DNA from: Streptomyces sp. H27-H1
Lineage (GTDB): Bacteria > Actinomycetota > Actinomycetes > Streptomycetales > Streptomycetaceae
Assembly: GCF_026627445.1 (NCBI RefSeq)
Contig: NZ_JAPNLJ010000012.1
Location: 29,654 to 93,653 of the forward strand
DNA length: 64,000 bases
Reading direction: 5' to 3'
This document shows, one piece after another, positions 8,335-16,245 of this stretch. The position numbers and the translations under genes are program-made. The first letter of the stretch is position 1, and every line of letters starts with the position of its first letter. The notes under the pieces were generated by a model. That model was not told the DNA's origin and searched no databases. It worked only from the letters and a program-made list of their open reading frames with translations.

Positions 8335-10410
8335 GTGCCAGCCCTGCTGCTCAACCTTTCAGCGAGCAACCTGCTCATGCTCCATCGCAAACGTCGTCTG
8401 CTCATCTCGCACCTGGCGGCACGCCACGCCGCGATGTCCGGTACCGAGGCAAGCGAGGGCGAGCACCGGGCCTGGGCTGAGAGCCTGATCGAGATGGCCG
8501 GCGAGCTGACCGAATTGGGGCGTGGCGAGGTTCACATGCTCGTCGAGTGCAAGCCCGACGGCGCTCCCGCGCCGATCGACGTTGTGCTCGCCGGCCGGCA
8601 CCCCGACACCGGCAGGGACTCCTTCACCTTGGTCGAACTCAAGGGGTGGTCCTCGGCCGTACAGAGCAAGCGGGAGCCGGAGAAGGTCGAAGTGCCGGGA
8701 CTGGGACTCAAGACTCACCCCGGAGACCAACTCGGCCGGACCTACGATTTCTTCACGGGCGATCACGGTCCGCTCAAAGGTCTGCAGATTCACTATGCGG
8801 GTTTCAGTTATCTGCACAATGCAGAGGAAGATGCCGTACGGGATCTCTTCGCCCCGGGTAGCGCGACAGGCCCGCACGCGCTCTACTTCACCCGGGAGAC
8901 CCGGTTTGATCTGCACCGTGAACTGCTACGTCAGTTCGACAGCAACTCGGGCGCCACAGCGGCGGAAACGCTGTTGCAGCGCATGGGCGTCCGCAATCCG
9001 CCCCTGCTCGACGCGATGGTCCACTCCCGGGGAGAGGACACCGTCTTCACCCTGCGAGGAGAGCAGAAGCGAGCGGCGGACGCCGTGAGTATGGCGGTGG
9101 TACGCATTGCAGCATCTGCTGGCGAGAGCCTGCTGGTGGATATCCCCCAGAGAGACGCCGTGTTCATCATCCGGGGCGGCGCGGGGAGTGGAAAGAGTGC
9201 CATTGGCCTGGAACTCATGCGGAGGCTGAGCGGGCAAGGCCACACCGTCAAGTATGCGAGCGGCTCGCGGGCTTTCGATGCCAGCATGAGGGATCACGTG
9301 GGCTTCCGTGACGGGGCATTCAAGGAGCAGTTCGCCTTCTTCAGTAGTTTCATCGACCCGCCGGTCCCGAGGCTGGACCTGCTGATCTGCGACGAGGCGC
9401 ACCGACTTCGGGAGCGGTCCACGAACCGTCGGTGGCCTGAGCACCGATGGGGGAAGGGGACGCAGATCGATGAGCTCATGAACGCCGCTCGGGTTACGGT
9501 CTTCCTGCTCGACGGGCGCCAGTCGGTCCGGCCCAAAGAAGTCGGCTCCGTCGATCTTGTGACGGAGGCGGCGCGTCGTCGCGGGATAGAACCCGTCACC
9601 TTCGACCTGCACGACCAGTTCCGCTGTGGCGGTAGCGACGCCTACCGTAGTTGGGTCCACGACTTGCTCGGGTTTGCGGGTCGGAGCGGCCAGCCGTGGC
9701 AGCCGGACGGACTGATGCACGTCGAGGTAGCTGACAGCCCCGAGGAACTTGAGCAGACAATTCTGGGGGAGCACCGGTCGGGGGCCAGTGCGCGTATGGT
9801 CGCGGGTTTCTGCTGGCCCTGGAACAAGCCGAAAGGACGCGTCAGGCGCCTGGTCCGGGATGTGCGCATCGGTGGCTGGCACCGTAAGTGGAATGCCTGG
9901 GGTGACAACACCTGCGAAGACGGGGCGCCGCCTGCCAAACTCTGGGGTGTCAACCCCGCAGGCGTGCATCAGATCGGCTGTGTCTATTCGTCACAGGGCC
10001 TGGAGTGGGACTGGTGCGGAGTAATCCTCGGGGATGACATGGTATGGCGCAAAGGCGCCTGGGTGTTCCAGAGGGGTACGCAGCGACGCATCAAGCACGT
10101 GGGAATCTGGCGCGTCCGCAAACGAGGATCCTTCGACCCGGAGGTCCGTAGCAAGAAGGTGGACCAGAACGACTTCGAGGAATGCGTCCGCAACGCCTAC
10201 CACGTTCTGCTCACTCGAGGCAGCCGCGCTGTGGTCGTCTATTCCACCGATCAGGAGACCCAGGACTACCTGAAGCGCAAGGTCGGAGAGGTGGCACACG
10301 AGGGATTGCGCCCCACATGGAGGAACCTGCCGCCGTCGGCCCGGCGCACAGTGCCTGCGCGCGGTTCGGCGAAGCGAGCCGTTCGAATGCGTCAGGAAGT
10401 CCTCTTCTGA
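8335..10410 (+). CDS. PD-(D/E)XK nuclease-DUF2075 (Schlafen group 3-like) helicase, copy B
   Basis: About 691 residues from GTG 8335 (VPALLLNLSASNLLML), chosen because it aligns with the start of copy A and follows GGGGGA. GTG 8314 is also in frame but lies inside the leader hairpin. The nuclease-like motif is Asp82 in IDVVLAG, then E101-L-K103 in LVELKGW. The ATPase part has GGAGSGKS (about 279), LLICDEAH (about 349), LLDGRQSVRPKEVG, VYSSQGLEWDWCGVI and LLTRGSRAVVVYS. It is clearly paralogous to copy A but diverged, and carries an extra basic segment near residues 580-605. It is probably a partner or variant of A in one defence module, by inference. Confidence 0.85.
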   Translation: MPALLLNLSASNLLMLHRKRRLLISHLAARHAAMSGTEASEGEHRAWAESLIEMAGELTELGRGEVHMLVECKPDGAPAPIDVVLAGRHPDTGRDSFTLVELKGWSSAVQSKREPEKVEVPGLGLKTHPGDQLGRTYDFFTGDHGPLKGLQIHYAGFSYLHNAEEDAVRDLFAPGSATGPHALYFTRETRFDLHRELLRQFDSNSGATAAETLLQRMGVRNPPLLDAMVHSRGEDTVFTLRGEQKRAADAVSMAVVRIAASAGESLLVDIPQRDAVFIIRGGAGSGKSAIGLELMRRLSGQGHTVKYASGSRAFDASMRDHVGFRDGAFKEQFAFFSSFIDPPVPRLDLLICDEAHRLRERSTNRRWPEHRWGKGTQIDELMNAARVTVFLLDGRQSVRPKEVGSVDLVTEAARRRGIEPVTFDLHDQFRCGGSDAYRSWVHDLLGFAGRSGQPWQPDGLMHVEVADSPEELEQTILGEHRSGASARMVAGFCWPWNKPKGRVRRLVRDVRIGGWHRKWNAWGDNTCEDGAPPAKLWGVNPAGVHQIGCVYSSQGLEWDWCGVILGDDMVWRKGAWVFQRGTQRRIKHVGIWRVRKRGSFDPEVRSKKVDQNDFEECVRNAYHVLLTRGSRAVVVYSTDQETQDYLKRKVGEVAHEGLRPTWRNLPPSARRTVPARGSAKRAVRMRQEVLF

Positions 10411-10518
10411 GACGGGTGATCGTCTACGGGGCGGGGGATACGATGACCCGGCAAAGCTGAAGAGCGGGCCGAGGCCAGGCCGTTGGACTCCCGCCGGATT
10501 GCGATGGGGGCACAGGGC

Positions 10519-11178
10519 ATGGGCGGCATCGGCGCCGGATACACGTACTACGTGGATGATTCCGGCATTCCGCAGGACGGTCTCGCGCTGTACTCGTGGA
10601 TCGGTGTACCTGACGACGCGGCGGCAGAGGTCGAGCAGCGCTGGCTCGACTTCCGCGCTGAACTCGAGCTGGATCTAGGTGTCCCCGCCGGCTACGAACT
10701 GCATGCCCACCTGTTCATCGGCGGCCGAGGCCGCCCGGGCGGCCTCAACCCGACCAAGCTGGCCCGACGCCGAGCTGCCCAGCGCGCTCTGGATACGATT
10801 GCCGAACTTCCCGGTGTCAGTGTCGGAACCGTCTACGCATGGGAACGTTACTGGCCGGCCGTCCCCCGGAGGAGCGCCTTCGCCGGGCTGCTGCGCATCT
10901 TCGACGAGCGTCTCGCGGACCGTGGAGTGAACGGGCACGTGATCATCGATGGGGATGGTACAGACCCCATGTACGGAGATCTCCACTTCGACCTTGAGCC
11001 CGAACACATCTCAGCAGCCCCGACAGCTCTCCCCGCCCACGAGAGCACCTGGCTTCAGATGGCAGACCTGGTCGCGTACACCGCATGCCACGCTGTGGCC
11101 CGCCGACCCAACCGCGAGTTCATGTGGGGTTGGTACAGTCGGCACCTGCCGAAGGCGGAGGGGCCGATGCAGGCGTAG
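10519..11178 (+). CDS. DUF3800 domain protein
   Basis: A protein of 219 residues from ATG 10519, preceded by GGGGG. TTG 10483 and ATG 10504 are alternatives. The N-terminal YTYYVDDSG motif and the late STWLQMADLVAYTACHAV motif, with its conserved Asp, are the hallmarks of DUF3800. That family has a predicted RNase H-like fold and is often found in mobile and defence islands. It lies 108 bp downstream of copy B in the same direction, so it may be co-transcribed. No biochemical activity can be assigned from sequence alone. Confidence 0.8.
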   Translation: MGGIGAGYTYYVDDSGIPQDGLALYSWIGVPDDAAAEVEQRWLDFRAELELDLGVPAGYELHAHLFIGGRGRPGGLNPTKLARRRAAQRALDTIAELPGVSVGTVYAWERYWPAVPRRSAFAGLLRIFDERLADRGVNGHVIIDGDGTDPMYGDLHFDLEPEHISAAPTALPAHESTWLQMADLVAYTACHAVARRPNREFMWGWYSRHLPKAEGPMQA

Positions 11179-11210
11179 TGCTGCCGGAGCCACACTCGTC
11201 TGGAAATGAC

Positions 11211-11235
11211 GGAACCCCGGCCGAAGCCGGGGTCC
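11211..11235 (+). terminator. Hairpin terminator after the DUF3800 gene
   Basis: ACCCCGGC and GCCGGGGT form a perfect 8-bp stem around CGAA, 33 bp after the stop of the DUF3800 gene. There is no T-run, as is usual in Streptomyces. Confidence 0.65.
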
Positions 11236-11402
11236 GTGAAAGCAGACCTGCCACTCACTTCCGCGGCAACAGGACCGCATCCACACTCTACAGCGGACAT
11301 GGGGCCACCAGCCATGCATGGGGGCTGCACACCGACAGCCCCGGAGTGCCTCAGTCTCTACCGGCACACGCCCCGAGCACGGCACCCACGCGTAACAACG
11401 AC

Positions 11403-11438
11403 AAAGGCCCGGACTCAGTGGACTGAGTTCGGGCCTTT
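11403..11438 (-). terminator. Terminator of the tRNA-Arg gene
   Basis: A 16-bp stem (AAAGGCCCGGACTCAG with its complement, one G-T pair) around TGGA. On the minus strand it lies 22 bp beyond the tRNA 3' end and its distal arm ends in CCTTTG. It is well placed to end tRNA transcription. Confidence 0.7.
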
Positions 11439-11460
11439 ATGTTTGGCACTTCCTGCGAAG

Positions 11461-11532
11461 TGCCCCCGGCAGGATTCGAACCTGCGCACACGGCTCCGGA
11501 GGCCGTTGCTCTATCCCCTGAGCTACGGGGGC
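11461..11532 (-). tRNA. tRNA-Arg (anticodon CCG)
   Basis: Minus-strand reading gives acceptor arm GCCCCCG paired with CGGGGGC, a D-arm GCTC...GAGC, anticodon stem ACGGC/GCCGT around CTCCGGA (anticodon CCG), T-arm CAGG-TTCGAAT-CCTG and discriminator A. No CCA is encoded, as is typical for Streptomyces. The 3' end faces the accessory island at 5.5-11.2 kb. In Streptomyces, tRNA 3' ends serve as attB sites for integrative elements. I see no integrase and no second copy of the tRNA 3' end in the window. Confidence 0.93.
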
Positions 11533-11686
11533 GCTGTCGCTGGTGTTGCTGCGACGGGTTGAACACTACCAGCATCCGGACGGTGATCAGGAACGGATTA
11601 GGGGGGAGGGAGTGGTGGGTCGCCCGGAGGGGGTGGAAGTCGCGAAAAGCCGGACGCGGGGGTGGGGGCGGACCTACTCTCGAGTT

Positions 11687-12109
11687 GTGTCAGGCGCCTC
11701 GGGTCGGGTGCTTGTTGTCGACGACAACAAGGTCATCCGGCAGCTGATCAAGGTCAATCTCGAGCTGGAGGGCTTCGAGGTCGTGACCGCGAACGATGGT
11801 GCCGAGTGCCTGGACGTTGTGCACCGTGTGTGTCCTGATGTGATCACTCTTGATGTGGTCATGCCCCGGCTGGACGGGTTCGGGGCCGCCGCGCAGTTGC
11901 GGGCCGATCCGCGGACCCGGGATGTGCCCCTCGCGATCGTCAGTGCTTGTACGCAGCGCGAGGTCGAGGCCGGGATCGCCGCCGGAGTGGACGCGTTCCT
12001 CGCCAAGCCCTTCGAGCCCGCCGAGCTGGTGCGGGTCGTGCACCGGCTCATCGAGCGCCGCGACCGGAGGGAGCGGAAGGGTGCTCCCGCCGGAAGAGGT
12101 AGAGGGTGA
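11687..12109 (+). CDS. Single-domain response regulator (CheY-like)
   Basis: 140 residues from GTG 11687 (VSGASGRVLVVDDNKVIRQL). The receiver domain fills the protein: acidic pair in VVDDN, phospho-acceptor Asp in VITLDVVMPRLDGFG, Thr/Ser switch in LAIVSACT, and Lys in FLAKPFEPAEL. There is no output domain, so it signals through protein contacts. The C-terminal tail is basic (ERRDRRERKGAPAGRGRG). No histidine kinase is adjacent. It lies between the tRNA and nrtL. Confidence 0.9.
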   Translation: MSGASGRVLVVDDNKVIRQLIKVNLELEGFEVVTANDGAECLDVVHRVCPDVITLDVVMPRLDGFGAAAQLRADPRTRDVPLAIVSACTQREVEAGIAAGVDAFLAKPFEPAELVRVVHRLIERRDRRERKGAPAGRGRG

Positions 12110-12113
12110 GAGA

Positions 12114-12134
12114 GGGATAGGGGTAGGGGAGGGG
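12114..12134 (+). other. G-quadruplex-like G-tract
   Basis: Four G-tracts separated by loops of 3, 2 and 1 bases (GGG-ATA-GGGG-TA-GGGG-A-GGGG). They sit in a purine-rich 60-bp strip between the response regulator stop and nrtL. The pattern fits a stable G-quadruplex on the transcribed RNA or coding strand. Confidence 0.55.
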
Positions 12135-12271
12135 TACGGATAGAGGTAGGGACAGGGGGCCGGGGTGATTTCGGGTCCGCCGGTGGGTGTCTTGCCCGTC
12201 CCTTGCGGGCCCGCTGTTCACATGGCGAAACCGTTCGCGTGACGTGGGGGCTTCTCCCCTAGGCTGGTCAC

Positions 12272-13312
12272 GTGATCCCCGCTGACCTCTCCCGCTCCGT
12301 CGTGCGCGCCCTGCGCCGCGCCGTCGAGGACGGGGAGCTGCCCGCCGGTGTGGTCGTACCCGAGCGGGTCGTCGTCGAGCGGACCCGGCCGGGGGGAGTG
12401 GGGGACTACGCCTCGCCCGTCGCGTTCGGGGTGGGGAAGGGTGCCGGAGTCGCGCCCCGCACGGTGGCCGAGGTGCTGGCCCCACGGCTGGCCCGGCTTC
12501 CCGGGATCGAGCGCGTGGAGGTCACCGGCGCCGGGTTCCTGAACTTCGTGCTCGCCGCCAGTCCCGTTGGTGAACTCGTACGGGGCATTCGCGCGTGCGC
12601 GGAGAAGGAGGAGCGGAGGAGGGGGGAGGAGCGGTACGGGTACGGGTTCGTCTCCGGTGCCCCCCGCCCGGCCGACCTGCCCGCCCCCGCCCCCGCCCGC
12701 CGTGAGGACCTCGTGCGGCTCGCCGTTCTGCGGATCGGGCTCAGCCAGGGCCGGCCGGCGGACATCGGCCTCGACGCCCCGGTTGCCCCCGTCCCCCCCG
12801 CCCCCCCCATCGCCCCCGTACCCAAGCGCGACGGGGACGTGGCCGCCCTGTACGGCCCCGACGCCGCCGCCTGGGCGATGCTCTGTGTTCCCGGGCACGA
12901 GACCCCCGTGTTTCCCGCGTGGCTGCTCGTCCAGGACGAGTCCAGCGAGTTCTTCCGGGTGCGGTACGCCCACGCCCGGAGCCGGGCGCTGACCCGTAAC
13001 GCCGGGCAGCTCGGGTTCCAGGGCGAGCCCGGAGACGTGGACGGCGGCGCCGCCGGCGTACTGGTACGCGCCCTCGTCGACCACCCCCTCGTGCTCGAAG
13101 CCGCCGCGCACCACCGTGCGCCCGAGCGGCTCGTCCGCCAGCTCGTCGTGCTGGCCGACGCCCTGCTCGACTTCCAGTACGGCGTCCTGCCCAAGGGGGA
13201 CGAGAAACCCTCGGCCGCCCACCGCGCCCGGCTGGCCCTTGCCGAAGCCGCCGGGACGGTGCTGGCCGGCGGCCTGGCCCTGCTCGGTATAGACGCGCCC
13301 GACCACCTGTGA
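12272..13312 (+). CDS. nrtL: ArgS-related anticodon-binding protein
   Basis: 346 residues from GTG 12272. The N-terminal ~100 residues resemble the additional N-terminal domain of arginyl-tRNA synthetase (VPERVVVERTRPGGVGDYAS ... GFLNFVLA). The C-terminus resembles the DALR anticodon-binding domain (LVRALVDHPLVLEAAAHHRA ... LAEAAGTVLAGGLALLGI). The catalytic Rossmann domain with HIGH and KMSK-type motifs is missing and replaced by a short Pro/Ala linker. It therefore cannot charge tRNA and probably binds tRNA-Arg or regulates. It lies upstream of lysA as in other Streptomyces. Confidence 0.85.
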   Translation: MIPADLSRSVVRALRRAVEDGELPAGVVVPERVVVERTRPGGVGDYASPVAFGVGKGAGVAPRTVAEVLAPRLARLPGIERVEVTGAGFLNFVLAASPVGELVRGIRACAEKEERRRGEERYGYGFVSGAPRPADLPAPAPARREDLVRLAVLRIGLSQGRPADIGLDAPVAPVPPAPPIAPVPKRDGDVAALYGPDAAAWAMLCVPGHETPVFPAWLLVQDESSEFFRVRYAHARSRALTRNAGQLGFQGEPGDVDGGAAGVLVRALVDHPLVLEAAAHHRAPERLVRQLVVLADALLDFQYGVLPKGDEKPSAAHRARLALAEAAGTVLAGGLALLGIDAPDHL

Positions 13313-13384
13313 TGCCCGCGATACGTATGTGATCCGATGTGATTCGCCTGCGATCCGGATGATTTGCGAAGAGAGAATGCCGAG

Positions 13385-14776
13385 ATGAGCCGTTCCGCAC
13401 ACCCCGCCGGGCCCCGCCACGCCGACGTCCTGCCCGAGGGCCACTACTCCCCGCCGCCCGCCGACCTCAACGCGCTCGACGAGAAGATCTGGGCGCGGAC
13501 CGTCAGCCGGAACGGCAATGGCGTCGTGACCGTGGGGGGCATCGAAGTCACCGCGCTCGCCGAGGAGTTCGGGACCCCGGCCTACTTCCTCGACGAGGAG
13601 GACTTCCGGGCGCGCTGCCGCGCCTGGGCGCACGCCTTCGGGCCGGACGCCGACGTCTTCTACGCCGGCAAGGCGTTCCTCTCCAAGGCCGTCGTGAAGT
13701 GGCTCAAGGAAGAGGGCCTCAACCTGGACGTGTGCTCCGGCGGAGAGCTGGCCACCGCGCTCGCCGCCGGCATGCCCCCCCAGCGCATCGCCTTCCACGG
13801 CAACAACAAGTCCACCGCGGAGATCACCCGCGCCATCGAAGCCGGTGTCGGCCGGATCGTGCTCGACTCCTTCCAGGAGATCGCCCGCGTCGCGCACATC
13901 GCCCGTGAGCTCGGGGTACGCCAGCCCGTGCAGATCCGCGTCACCGTGGGCGTGGAGGCGCACACCCACGAGTTCATCGCCACCGCGCACGAGGACCAGA
14001 AGTTCGGGATCGCCGTCGCCGACGGGTCCGCCGCCGAGGCCGTACGGCGCGCGCTCGGGCACGACAGCCTGGAGCTGCTCGGCGTCCACTCCCACATCGG
14101 CTCGCAGATCTTCGACATGGCCGGCTTCGAGGTCTCCGCCAAGCGCGTCGTACGGCTCCTCGCCGCCGTGCGCGACGAGCACGGGGTGGAGCTGCCCGAG
14201 ATCGACCTCGGCGGCGGACTCGGCATCGCCTACACCTCCGCCGACGACCCGGCCGAGCCGCACGAGATCGCCAAGGCCCTGCACGAGATCGTCGCCCGCG
14301 AGTGCGAGGCGGCCGGCCTGCGCGCCCCGCGGATCTCCGTCGAACCCGGACGGGCCATCGTCGGGCCGACCGCCTTCACCCTCTACGAGGTCGGGACGAT
14401 CAAGCCGCTCGAGGGCCTGCGGACGTACGTCTCCGTCGACGGCGGCATGTCCGACAACATCCGGACGGCCCTCTACGACGCCGAGTACACGGTCACCCTC
14501 GTCTCCCGGTCCTCCGACGCCGAGCCCATCCTCGTGCGCGTCGTGGGCAAGCACTGCGAGAGCGGCGACATCGTGGTCAAGGACGCGTTCCTGCCCGCCG
14601 ACATCGCCCCCGGGGACCTCCTCGCGGTCCCGGCCACCGGCGCGTACTGCCGTTCCATGGCGAGCAACTACAACCACGTGCTCCGCCCGCCCGTCGTCGC
14701 TGTGCGCGACGGCCGGGCACGTGTCATCGTCCGCCGTGAGACGGAGGAGGATCTCCTGCGTCTCGACCTCGGCTGA
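13385..14776 (+). CDS. lysA: Diaminopimelate decarboxylase
   Basis: 463 residues from ATG 13385. It catalyses the last step of lysine synthesis: meso-diaminopimelate to L-lysine, PLP-dependent. The alanine-racemase-like barrel carries the PLP lysine K96 in FYAGKAF, then HSHIGSQI, DLGGGLGIAY and EPGRAIVGP. The C-terminal active-site Cys is in GKHCESGD. Length and order fit the family. It is the first of the aspartate-family genes here. The 158-bp gap to hom holds a large inverted repeat, so lysA may be transcribed separately. Confidence 0.97.
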   Translation: MSRSAHPAGPRHADVLPEGHYSPPPADLNALDEKIWARTVSRNGNGVVTVGGIEVTALAEEFGTPAYFLDEEDFRARCRAWAHAFGPDADVFYAGKAFLSKAVVKWLKEEGLNLDVCSGGELATALAAGMPPQRIAFHGNNKSTAEITRAIEAGVGRIVLDSFQEIARVAHIARELGVRQPVQIRVTVGVEAHTHEFIATAHEDQKFGIAVADGSAAEAVRRALGHDSLELLGVHSHIGSQIFDMAGFEVSAKRVVRLLAAVRDEHGVELPEIDLGGGLGIAYTSADDPAEPHEIAKALHEIVARECEAAGLRAPRISVEPGRAIVGPTAFTLYEVGTIKPLEGLRTYVSVDGGMSDNIRTALYDAEYTVTLVSRSSDAEPILVRVVGKHCESGDIVVKDAFLPADIAPGDLLAVPATGAYCRSMASNYNHVLRPPVVAVRDGRARVIVRRETEEDLLRLDLG

Positions 14777-14819
14777 TCCGCATTCTTCTGGGGGAAGCCC
14801 TCAGGACCCCCAAATAGGT

Positions 14820-14868
14820 GTCTCACTCAATGGACCGAGGGTGGAAACTGTTGTCCATTGAGTGAGAC
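14820..14868. promoter_or_regulatory. 16-bp perfect inverted repeat upstream of hom
   Basis: GTCTCACTCAATGGAC (14820-14835) is repeated in inverse orientation at 14853-14868 with a 17-bp spacer. Its position 66 bp before hom suits either an operator pair or the lysA terminator. The spacer and GTC...GAC ends look more like regulator sites. Candidate regulators are amino-acid-responsive IclR-type proteins (NdgR/AreB), which is inference only. Confidence 0.6.
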
Positions 14869-14934
14869 TGGTTCACACCTGGGGTGCAAACCGCGCACCG
14901 GGTACTGATGTGAAGATCGAAAGGCGTAGGTCGA

Positions 14935-16239
14935 ATGATGCGTACGCGTCCGCTGAAGGTGGCGCTGCTGGGCTGTGGAGTGGTCGGCTCAGAGGTGGCC
15001 CGCATCATGACGACGCACGCCGACGACCTTACGGCCAGGATCGGCGCGCCCGTCGAGCTCGCGGGCGTGGCCGTACGCCGCCCCTCGAAGGTGCGCGAAG
15101 GCATCGACCCGGCCCTGATCACCACCGATGCGACCGCGCTGCTCAAACGCGGCGACATCGACATCGCGATCGAGGTCATCGGCGGCATCGAGCCGGCCCG
15201 CACCCTGATCACCACCGCCTTCGAGAACGGCATCTCGGTCGTCTCGGCGAACAAGGCGCTGCTCGCCCAGGACGGTGCCGCGCTGCACGCCGCCGCCGGG
15301 GCCGCCGGGCTGGACCTGTACTACGAGGCCGCCGTCGCCGGCGCCATCCCGCTGGTCCGCCCGATGCGCGAGTCCCTCGCGGGCGACAAGATCAACCGGG
15401 TGATGGGCATCGTCAACGGCACGACGAACTTCATCCTCGACAAGATGGACTCCACCGGCGCCGGGTACCAGGAGGCCCTCGACGAGGCCACCGCCCTCGG
15501 ATACGCGGAGGCCGACCCCACCGCCGACGTGGAGGGCTACGACGCCGCCGCCAAGGCCGCGATCCTGGCCGGCATCGCCTTCCACACCCGGGTCCGCCTC
15601 GACGACGTCTACCGCGAGGGCATGACCGAGGTCAGCGCCGCCGACTTCGCGTCCGCCAAGCGCATGGGCTGCACCATCAAGCTCCTCGCCATCCTGGAGC
15701 GCGCCGCCGACGGCGAGTCCGTCACCGCCCGCGTCCACCCGGCGATGATCCCGCTGACCCACCCGCTCTCCTCCGTCCGCGAGGCGTACAACGCGGTCTT
15801 CGTCGAAGCGGAGGCCGCCGGGCGGCTCATGTTCTACGGGCCGGGCGCGGGCGGTTCGCCGACCGCGTCGGCGGTCCTCGGCGACCTCGTCGCCGTCTGC
15901 CGCAACAAGCTCGCCCAGGCAACGGGGCCGGGCGAGTCGGCGTACACCCAGCTGCCGGTCAGCCCCATGGGGGACGTCGTCACCCGCTACCACATCAGCC
16001 TCGACGTGGCGGACAAGCCGGGCGTCCTCGCCCAGGTGGCGACCACCTTCGCGGAGCACGGGGTGTCCATCGATACCGTACGACAGCAAGGACGTCAGGA
16101 CGGGTCCGGCAAAGAGGCCTCACTCGTCGTCGTCACCCACCGTGCGCCCGACGCCGCCCTTTCCGGGACCGTCGAGGCGCTGCGGAAGCTGGACACCGTC
16201 CGCGGTGTCGCCAGCATCATGCGTGTTGAAGGGGAGTAA
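14935..16239 (+). CDS. hom: Homoserine dehydrogenase
   Basis: 434 residues from ATG 14935 (a second ATG follows directly). It reduces aspartate semialdehyde to homoserine, the branch point to threonine and methionine. The N-terminal NAD(P)-binding motif is LLGCGVVGSEVARI. The catalytic region includes NGTTNFIL and the segment YAEADPTADVEGYDAAAK. The C-terminal ~80 residues form an ACT domain (ISLDVADKPGVLAQVATTFA), consistent with feedback control by threonine. It is followed 6 bp later by thrC, so the two are an operon. Confidence 0.97.
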   Translation: MMRTRPLKVALLGCGVVGSEVARIMTTHADDLTARIGAPVELAGVAVRRPSKVREGIDPALITTDATALLKRGDIDIAIEVIGGIEPARTLITTAFENGISVVSANKALLAQDGAALHAAAGAAGLDLYYEAAVAGAIPLVRPMRESLAGDKINRVMGIVNGTTNFILDKMDSTGAGYQEALDEATALGYAEADPTADVEGYDAAAKAAILAGIAFHTRVRLDDVYREGMTEVSAADFASAKRMGCTIKLLAILERAADGESVTARVHPAMIPLTHPLSSVREAYNAVFVEAEAAGRLMFYGPGAGGSPTASAVLGDLVAVCRNKLAQATGPGESAYTQLPVSPMGDVVTRYHISLDVADKPGVLAQVATTFAEHGVSIDTVRQQGRQDGSGKEASLVVVTHRAPDAALSGTVEALRKLDTVRGVASIMRVEGE

Positions 16240-16245
16240 GGGCCC

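Noticed and set aside
11461..11532. attL/attR pair made from the tRNA-Arg 3' end
   Set aside because: I found no second copy of the tRNA 3' segment to the left within the window and no integrase gene, so no attachment-site feature is annotated.
11085..11562. Small plus-strand frames over the tRNA region
   Set aside because: They read through the tRNA-Arg gene and two terminator hairpins and lack coding character.
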